This document shows, piece after piece, positions 57,677 through 64,000 of a stretch of DNA of 64,000 bases (positions within the stretch are counted from its first letter, which is position 1; each line of letters opens with the position of its first letter). The DNA comes from Paraconiothyrium sp. Pb-2020 (taxonomy: Eukaryota > Ascomycota > Dothideomycetes > Pleosporales > Didymosphaeriaceae). The stretch is from positions 806,001-870,000 of the forward strand of contig JAJUBI010000009.1 of the NCBI GenBank assembly GCA_022419385.1, in the 5' to 3' direction. The notes under the pieces were generated by a model that saw only the letters and a program-made list of their open reading frames with translations, was not told the origin of the DNA and did no database searches. The position numbers and the translations under genes were made by a program.

Positions 57677-59255
57677 TTACTGAAGCAGCGCCCCCTGTCC
57701 ACAAGGCGCAGCATGTACGTGCCCTTTATGAGTCTCCGCAAGCGTATCCGCGAACCTCGCCATGTACCTCGAGACCTCAGCATTCCTCTTCCTAAGCGTG
57801 ACATTCGCCTTCGGAATGCCCTCAAAGCTGACAGCATACTTGGCAACAGAGTTAGCAATCGACTGCGAGTTGATGAGGAACGCCTCGGTGGACAAGTTGT
57901 CGATGGTGTCGCCGGCTTGGTGGTAGTTCACGTCGAGCGCGACGCCGGCCTCGCCGCCGAAAAGAGCGGCTTCGTCTTCGGTCTTGAGCTCCTCAGCGCC
58001 GGTGAAGAGACCGCCGGAGGGGATGCCGTTTTGCAAGAATGCGGCGTAGTCGGAGCGACCGCTGAAGATGGACGGGATGGACGGTACACCACGGTTTTTG
58101 AAGAAGTCTTCGAAATCCTTTTCGATGGTGTCGGACCCGGTAGGACCGGTAAGGTTGAAGGCGCTGCCGTCCCCGTCGTAGATACCGAGGACGTAGTTTG
58201 GCGACGCGATCATGTCGAAGTTGAGGTAAGCTCGGATCTTTGCGACCTCGGCGGCAGAGCCGCTGATTGTGCCGTTGAGGGTCTTGATGTAGTGGTAGGA
58301 ACCAAGTAGACCGAATTCTTCGGCGGCCCAGAAGGCAAAACGGACGGCATTCTTAATTTTGTATTTGGTGAGGGCTTTGGCGACGGTGAGTACGCCGACA
58401 GTGCCTGAGCCATCATCGTTGATACCCGGACCGGCGAAAACGGAGTCGGTGTGACCTCCAAGGACGAGCACGTTATTCTTGTCACCGGTCTTGGTCTCGG
58501 CGATGACGTTGTACGTGGTGCGGTTTTCCGCGATGGCATCCACGATCAGGGTAGCTGAGACCTCACCAGCCGCGAGCGCGTCTAGCAGAGTTTGGCCGGT
58601 TTCCTGAGCGACTCCGACTGTAGCGGCATAATCACCCGTACCACCTAGAGTGCCAGCAAGCGATCCGGGCACGTTGTTGTAGATGACAGTGCCTACGGCG
58701 CCAGCGGCTTTCGCCAGGGTAGCTTTCTGAGCGAAGGGGCAGGTTCCACGTGAAATCAGAGCAATGTTTCCAGAAAGCTCGGCCGGATAGTCTGCGGCAT
58801 CGCAACCGATGTTCGCCACTTGCACTAGAGGCGCAGTCACATTTCCGGAAGGCCCGTATGTCTGTGGTATTTAGCCGTTAGGGTCCCGCGATGAAGACGA
58901 GAATTGCTTTACGTACCATGTAGAATGCATCATACTCAGTTCCACCAGCCGAAAAGTCGATTGTAGCGGCAGTGAAAAGCTCCACGAAGGGCTGCTTGAC
59001 TACATTGTAATAACCAGTCTTTTTGAGCTCCGAGTACAGCCAGTTGACGGTGGCATTGTGGCCTCCGCCTCCAAAAGCTCTGTTTCCACCATTTGCATCC
59101 GCAAAGTCCTGCAGCTTCTGGGAGCCAGCAAGTAGGTCCTTGAGCTTGACCTGCTTGATGAGCTCTCTTGGTGTGACGAGCTTCTTACCCTTGTCTCCTC
59201 CAGCGAAAGCAGGAGCGATCAAGCCCGCAGCAGCGATGATTCCAGTAAGTCTCAT
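57677..59255 (-). CDS. Secreted M28 aminopeptidase with PA domain (aminopeptidase Y-like)
   Basis: Exons are 59255..58917 and 58861..57677, giving 507 residues. A signal peptide (MRLTGIIAAAGLIAPAFAG) is followed by a propeptide-like region, a protease-associated domain (GNIALISRGTCPFAQKA) and an M28 zinc peptidase domain. The di-zinc ligands are visible: His250 and Asp252 in GGHTDS, Asp263 in GINDDGSG, Glu294/295 (catalytic pair) in WAAEEFG, Asp329 in LNFDMI and His427 in YHQAGD. Several N-x-T/S sequons fit secretion or vacuolar transport. The arrangement equals yeast Ape3 and secreted fungal leucine aminopeptidases. The frame is open 38 codons upstream of the chosen start, but the chosen Met gives the signal peptide. 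The intron is 55 bases, phase 0. Confidence 0.95.
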
Positions 59256-60153
59256 GGTGACCAAGACAAGCCCAACAGGAAAAGGGAAAGACGATGCAGA
59301 GAGAAGCTGTGGTACTAAAACGAACGATACACAGGCCGCTCTATATAGTCGTCCAGATATCGTTCGCACAACATCGCCTCACGGCTGCTCTTCCCCGATC
59401 AGGCAGCTCGCAGTCGTCCATCGCCCAGGTACCGCCTGCCGAGGCGATATTGCGCGCGATATACAGCGCCAGCGACCTGGCGACAGGGAGCACAGAATCT
59501 TCGCTCATCTTGGCGAGATGGCAACATGCCATGGTTCCGGGCATCATTACGATGTACAATCCGCAAGGCCTTGATACAGTATAATTCGGGAAGGAGCATC
59601 GAATAGCCTCACGACGGCCGGGCCTGGGCGCCCCATGGAAACGCTCGCGAGTGCGTGCTGATTGGGAAGGAAATCAAGAATGCCAAGCAGGTGGGCGGGG
59701 GAAAAGGCTGGGCAAACGCCACAATCTGGGTGTGTGATAACGCAATTCGACATTATGATGGTCTCTCTGCACCGCACCGTCGTTGGCGTGCGGATTGTTG
59801 TCAGCTTATATACAAGTGGATGAGATGTCGATGCGAGCCATGGTAGAGTACTGAATGGACAGAGGAACGACGGCGGCTCCACAACCGTTGATCGGCGGAA
59901 GGCGTTCCTGGTCTAACTGCTTAGGGCATGTGCTATAACTGTCGCAAATGCACTAACACGACATCGTAACCGGGCTCACAGCTGCGCAGTAGCGCACTTG
60001 AGAGAGGAAGTATTGAGCGAGTTCTCGTGGAGATTTCATCATATACGAAGGCATTGATAAGTGCATTAACTTTATCCTTAAACGTCCCATACTTTTACCA
60101 ATCCTTCTGCGCGTTCATCAAACAATATCGGCAGGTCCTGTCAGAGCTGTCTT
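59256..60153. other. Intergenic, no gene seen
   Basis: About 900 bases between two minus-strand genes for secreted proteins. Except for the TATA box at the left, nothing is recognised. Confidence 0.5.
59341..59348 (-). promoter_or_regulatory. TATA box of the M28 aminopeptidase gene
   Basis: The palindrome CTATATAG lies 86-93 bases upstream of the start codon. Confidence 0.5.
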
Positions 60154-61725
60154 CTAGAACGCACCTGCCTGCTTCTTCAATATGAAAGCGCCACGCTCCA
60201 TGGTATTCACCAGGATGTAGCCGGACTTGAAAAGGGCGTAGCTGCTCCAGGTGCCGACAAAGTCAATGACACCGCCACCCGCCTGGTTGTCGTCTTCAGG
60301 GTAGATGTCAAAGAATCCGACTTCCTTTACACCAGCGCCCGTCGGGTCGCTCGGGATTGATGAAACATCAAGGACGCGGAATCCAGTACCATAGTTTGAC
60401 TGGTAGGCAAATCCACCCGAGACATACTGGTTGTGATCAATGCCCTTGGCGCCCGACTTGTACAGACCAGTCTGCTTCGGCTTCTTGAGCGAAGAGATGT
60501 CCCAGATGTACGTGATTGGGTTGCCAGCAGCTCCGGGGCCAGTCTTGTCGTACTCGTCATACTCGTCATCGAGAAGGAGATAGCGTTGGTCTTCGACATC
60601 GAGAAGAGCACCCTGGTGCGTATAAGAAGCTCCGGTGTATGAGGTCCTGGACAAGACTACGGGCGCCTTCTTGTCGGTGATATCGTAGATCGTGAGGGTG
60701 TCTTCGTTGTATCCATAGCAGATCTCACGACCGACGTACTGGGTATCGGGACCCTTATAGAAGACACATTGAGCGTCATGAACGTACTAAAGACGTGTTA
60801 GTACAAATCGGAGAGCTTCTACGGAGTTCGACTTGCCCCATCCGAAGATGCACATCCAGCGTTGGTAGGTTTCGAAGGAGTGGAAATGTCGATGAAGATG
60901 ATGCCGGACTTGCAAGCATCGGTACGCGGCTGAGCTCCAACAGAGTAGATGTAGTTACCCTTGGGATTAGTGACAACGTTGTGGGTACGGCCCGAGGGAA
61001 GCTTGTCGTAATGTCCAACCAAACCACCACCAACGGTGTTAGTAAAGGTCACAGGTTTAGCAGGGTCAATGGTCAAGAGCTTCTTCCAGTCGAAGATCTG
61101 GATGCCGTGGTTGGAAGCTTCACTGCCAATAATGACAAAATCATTGTGGCCTCGGATCTCGCGCCATTCGCTAGGGGTAGAGAACTGAGGAAGACGTCCC
61201 AAGTAAGAAAGCTTTCCAGCTTTGGTGATCTCCGCAAAGGCAGTGCCGTCAGACTGACCGATGGCAACGAACTCGCGGCCATCCGAGCTTGTCCAACCCC
61301 AAGAAGACGAACCGAAGCCCTTGGTGCTACCAAGCGCTGAGTGGGAGAGGAAATGGTATAGATCAATCTGATCGTGTGTTAGCGCACGATCTGGGTTTGC
61401 CCATGGCAAGGGAAACTCACATTCTTACACCTGAAGGTGTCCGTGCCTGATTTGGCGGTACCGTTCGAGCATGCTACAAAGTCTGCAATCTCAGCGTACT
61501 GCTCCGATGCGTAGACGCCGTTGGCCTCGTGCTTGGCCCAGGATTCCTGACCATGTTAGTCAAAGCGTATGATATGCCATCGTTCAGACATACCCTCTTG
61601 AGCGCAACGTTGTTCGCATGCTTGATTCCAGAGTCGTAAAGCTGAGCGCCCTTGACTTCATCCTTGGGGAGCTCTTTGGCAGCCACGAGGGCCGACAATG
61701 AGAGAAGGGCGGTTCGTACGAACAT
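60154..61725 (-). CDS. Secreted choice-of-anchor-B/LVIVD-repeat-like protein
   Basis: Exons are 61725..61594, 61546..61421, 61367..60837 and 60786..60154, giving 473 residues. A signal peptide (MFVRTALLSLSALVAA) starts the protein. The rest is a beta-propeller-like protein with blade motifs around FAEITKAGKLSYLGRLP, GIQIFDWKKLL, GIIFIDISTPSKP, LTIYDITDKKAPV and FRVLDVSSIPS. The recurring I/V-D-I/V-S/T-x-x-x-K/S-P pattern is the LVIVD-type repeat of the choice-of-anchor B family, found in secreted or surface proteins. No catalytic residues are known for the family. The third intron (60787..60835) has a GC donor, needed to join SSDG to YVHDAQC. A TATA box lies 80 bases upstream. Confidence 0.85.
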
Positions 61726-62850
61726 GGCGACAGGCCAGTTTCGAGATGGTTGGACGAAAAGACACGGCCCTCACAAGGCTTCCAGGACGGATGCCCTACA
61801 CCCTTATATACCACCTCCATCCCAGCCGTACAAACGGTCATACGCTTGTAAAAGTGTTTGCAATGTTCAAGGCGGCAGGTGGACAAAGTGCCTTCCTAAT
61901 CCCGCTGATAATGTTTGTCCCAAGCCTGTGGCCCTTGTAGGCACGAGTCTGAAACGTCAAACATGCTGTTAATTGGCAATGGTGAAGTACAGAGCCACAT
62001 TGGTCTGTGTAAATTGGGCAAAGCATGCCCAGTCCTTCCTAGAAGTGTAATTGGAAGGAGGGTCAATCATAACAGCCTTGGCGACAGCGGTACCCCATCC
62101 TCACATCGAAGCGCACGCGATGTGCCGAGAACGCCCAGATTGCCGATCCCGTAGGCTTAACCTCGATAAACATATGACACTTGCTATATGGCGCAGTAAG
62201 TAACCCGTTTCTTCCAGTTCTTAACGCATTTGGCCATGGCAAAGGAGCCGAGTGCGTGTTCGCTTCAGCCCGCAGCAGCCTGTCGCATGAACGCCAAAAG
62301 TCGTAATGTTCCGATTCGCCGCGTGCTGACTTGAATGGAAGGTGGATTGGGTTCCAAGCTCTTATCGGGGCCCATAGTAACAGTGCACCACTATATTAAT
62401 TGGAGTGATAGCGCAATCGCGAGGCCGACAGAGCAATGGACGAAACCTCGAAAGCCCGCAGAACAAAACTACAATGTCCTGATGAAGAAAGATCACCGAG
62501 AGTTCAGGACCCGAGTAGGCCTGCCCGGCTGCGTGACGCCTCCACAAAGTGAGCATCGTCGTGATCAAGTTCACTTGGGACAGCACGGCGTCATGTAATA
62601 TCGCTGTCAACAGCAGTGGAGGACCGAGATGTTGTTCCCAAATTGTTCATATTTGGATGCAGATCTAATGCAGATCCTATGTCTACCTATGGTATTGGTG
62701 TTTTCAGTCATGAGCCATGTTTCTCGTTATCCACGTGTGATGCACTGTCAAGTGTGATCAAGAACTTTGTCCTGTAATGGCGACCTCCCAGTCAGCCACC
62801 CAGCTATCGAATGTTAACTTCCTTCCGCACCCTGCTACAAGCGAGAATAC
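61726..62850. other. Intergenic, no gene seen
   Basis: About 1.13 kb between two minus-strand genes. Beyond the TATA box, only short ORFs. Confidence 0.5.
61804..61810 (-). promoter_or_regulatory. TATA box of the choice-of-anchor-B gene
   Basis: The minus strand reads TATATAA, 79-85 bases upstream of the start codon. Confidence 0.55.
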
Positions 62851-63652
62851 TTATAGCTTGGCCTCGACCTTCCGGAGCACCTCGGGGAACTCCTTCCAGT
62901 CGTACATGATTTCTAGGCACTTGGTCTCCTCCTTGAGGAGCTTGGCCATCTGGTCCATCTTCTCCTTGCCCTCCTCGATGCCGTAGATGCCGACGTAGCC
63001 GATACACGGGATGCCAGCGCGCATGGCAGCGGTGGCACCACTCTTGCTGTCTTCGACGGTGATGGCATCGCTCTCCTTAACGCCGAGCTCCTTGCAGGCG
63101 AAGTGGTAGATGGCCGGGTCCGGCTTGGAGCCAGGAGGGTTGAGCGAGGTGGCGGCCGAGTAGACGTGCTCGGGGGGAAAGAAGCGCTCCAGGTTGGTCT
63201 TGCGGAGAGAGGCGACGACACGGCTCTTGGCCGAGGTGCTGACGACGGACATGGGATAGCCCTCCTTCTTGAGCCACTCGAGCTGCTCGGTCACGCCGGG
63301 GCACTCGACGGCCTTCTCGCTGAGCTTCTGGGTGACGGCACCGAGCTCGGCCTCGACGAACTCCTCGAGCTCCTCGTCGGACATCTTGAAGTTGTGCTTG
63401 GGCTGCAGGGCGAGCAGCATGCGGCGGAAGTTGTAGCCAACAAAGTCCTCGAGGAGGCTCTCGGCCGTGTAGCGCTTGTCGTTGATGCCATGCTTCTCAA
63501 GCACCTTGTTGGTGAGCTCAGCGCAGGCCTCGAAGGCCAGGTGCTCCGACTGGCAGAGGGTGTTGTCGCAGTCGAGCAAAATGTACTTGGCCTATCTCCC
63601 GGTTAGCGCGGGGCAGGTGGGGCAGCCCGCGTGTGTGGCTCACCTTTCCCAT
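62851..63652 (-). CDS. HAD-superfamily phosphatase (beta-phosphoglucomutase-like), C-terminal AKL
   Basis: Exons are 63652..63644 and 63591..62851, giving 249 residues. The first exon encodes only MGK; the intron (52 bases, branch GCTAAC) then leads into AKYILLDCDNTLCQ, the HAD motif I with nucleophile DxDxT. A helical cap follows (from about residue 20 to 100), then motif II (VVSTSAKS), motif III Lys (GSKPDP) and motif IV (VEDSKSG). The fold is subfamily IA, close to CbbY/phosphoglycolate-type phosphatases and beta-phosphoglucomutases. The substrate is unknown. The protein ends in AKL, which fits the PTS1 peroxisomal targeting consensus. Confidence 0.93.
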
Positions 63653-64000
63653 GGTTGCGACGTGTGTTGATCAGTGGTGCTAGTGTGAACAAGGTCGAGC
63701 GGGTTGCAGAGGATGCAATTGAGGTGTTGATGAGGATAGAGAGGTATTGGAGTGGACAAGAAGTGGATGGGGGTGGAGAAGGGGTATTTGTTGGGCCCGC
63801 GATAAATAAATAAGGTGAGCGCGCAGGGACAAGTGAGTTGGCACGGAAGGCGCGCTGCGGGTTGCAAGGGCAGCGACGAACCAACACTACGTCACAGGCA
63901 ATAGCGTGGGCTGGTGAGTGGGCGACGGCAGCCCACTTTTCTCTACAACAACCGTTTGTACGCAACAGACCACTGCCTCCCCCTCTCACCGTCTTTCCCC
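63653..64000. other. Promoter region at window end
   Basis: About 350 bases upstream of the HAD phosphatase gene. No other gene is seen before the window ends. Confidence 0.5.

Noticed and set aside
58878..59369. Longer N-terminus of the aminopeptidase starting at 59369
   Set aside because: It would bury the clear signal peptide that begins at 59255, and it spans the TATA box.

Overview
The window is nuclear DNA of a filamentous ascomycete. Genes are split by short GT-AG introns of about 45-65 bases with CTAAC/CTGAC-type branch points, many neighbours are divergently transcribed, and the gene content is typically fungal (RTA1 protein, GH7 cellulase without CBM, PPG1 phosphatase, uridine kinase-UPRT fusion, GID8). 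A Dothideomycete such as a pleosporalean is my best guess from the look of the GH7 and conserved fungal proteins, but this is an impression and was not computed. I support 27 protein genes and one decayed pseudogene. I found no RNA gene, no CRISPR array and no recognisable transposon.

Layout. 0-5 kb: 5' end of a prolyl-tRNA synthetase gene, divergent from CCT1, then an RTA1-family membrane protein. 5-10 kb: a secreted GH7 cellobiohydrolase with a compact CreA-type site cluster, and a 3 kb gene-free gap. 10-18 kb: a coiled-coil gene interrupted by an in-frame TAG, a PEP mutase/isocitrate lyase-like enzyme, a phytanoyl-CoA dioxygenase-like enzyme, a membrane-anchored glutaredoxin and a small Cys-Gly-His protein. 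18-35 kb: housekeeping and regulatory genes: MCM6, PP2A catalytic subunit, two uncharacterised proteins, a PY-motif gene with a frame break, GID8, URK1 and PPG1. 35-44 kb: a proline/glutamine-rich protein, a second MC..CGH protein, eIF2B-alpha (GCN3) and an aldehyde dehydrogenase. 44-54 kb: a membrane-anchored giant coiled-coil protein and a 1639-residue multidomain redox fusion. 54-64 kb: a dead glyoxylate/hydroxypyruvate reductase-like gene, an EthD-like protein, a secreted M28 aminopeptidase, a secreted choice-of-anchor-B-like protein and a HAD phosphatase ending in AKL.

The most striking locus is 48756-53931. Its six exons join an indoleamine 2,3-dioxygenase/PrnB-like heme domain to an FAD/NAD(P)H reductase module without a flavodoxin domain, a cytochrome b5 domain with the canonical 24-residue spacing of its heme histidines, and an unrecognised helical C-terminus. 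This looks like a self-sufficient heme enzyme that carries its own electron-transfer chain. Other notable points are three GC-AG introns, several tiny first coding exons (3, 9, 16 and 21 bases), an in-frame stop-free intron, and one gene apparently broken by a frameshift.

Exon coordinates were worked out by hand from splice consensus, reading frame and family conservation. No alignment or transcript data were available.
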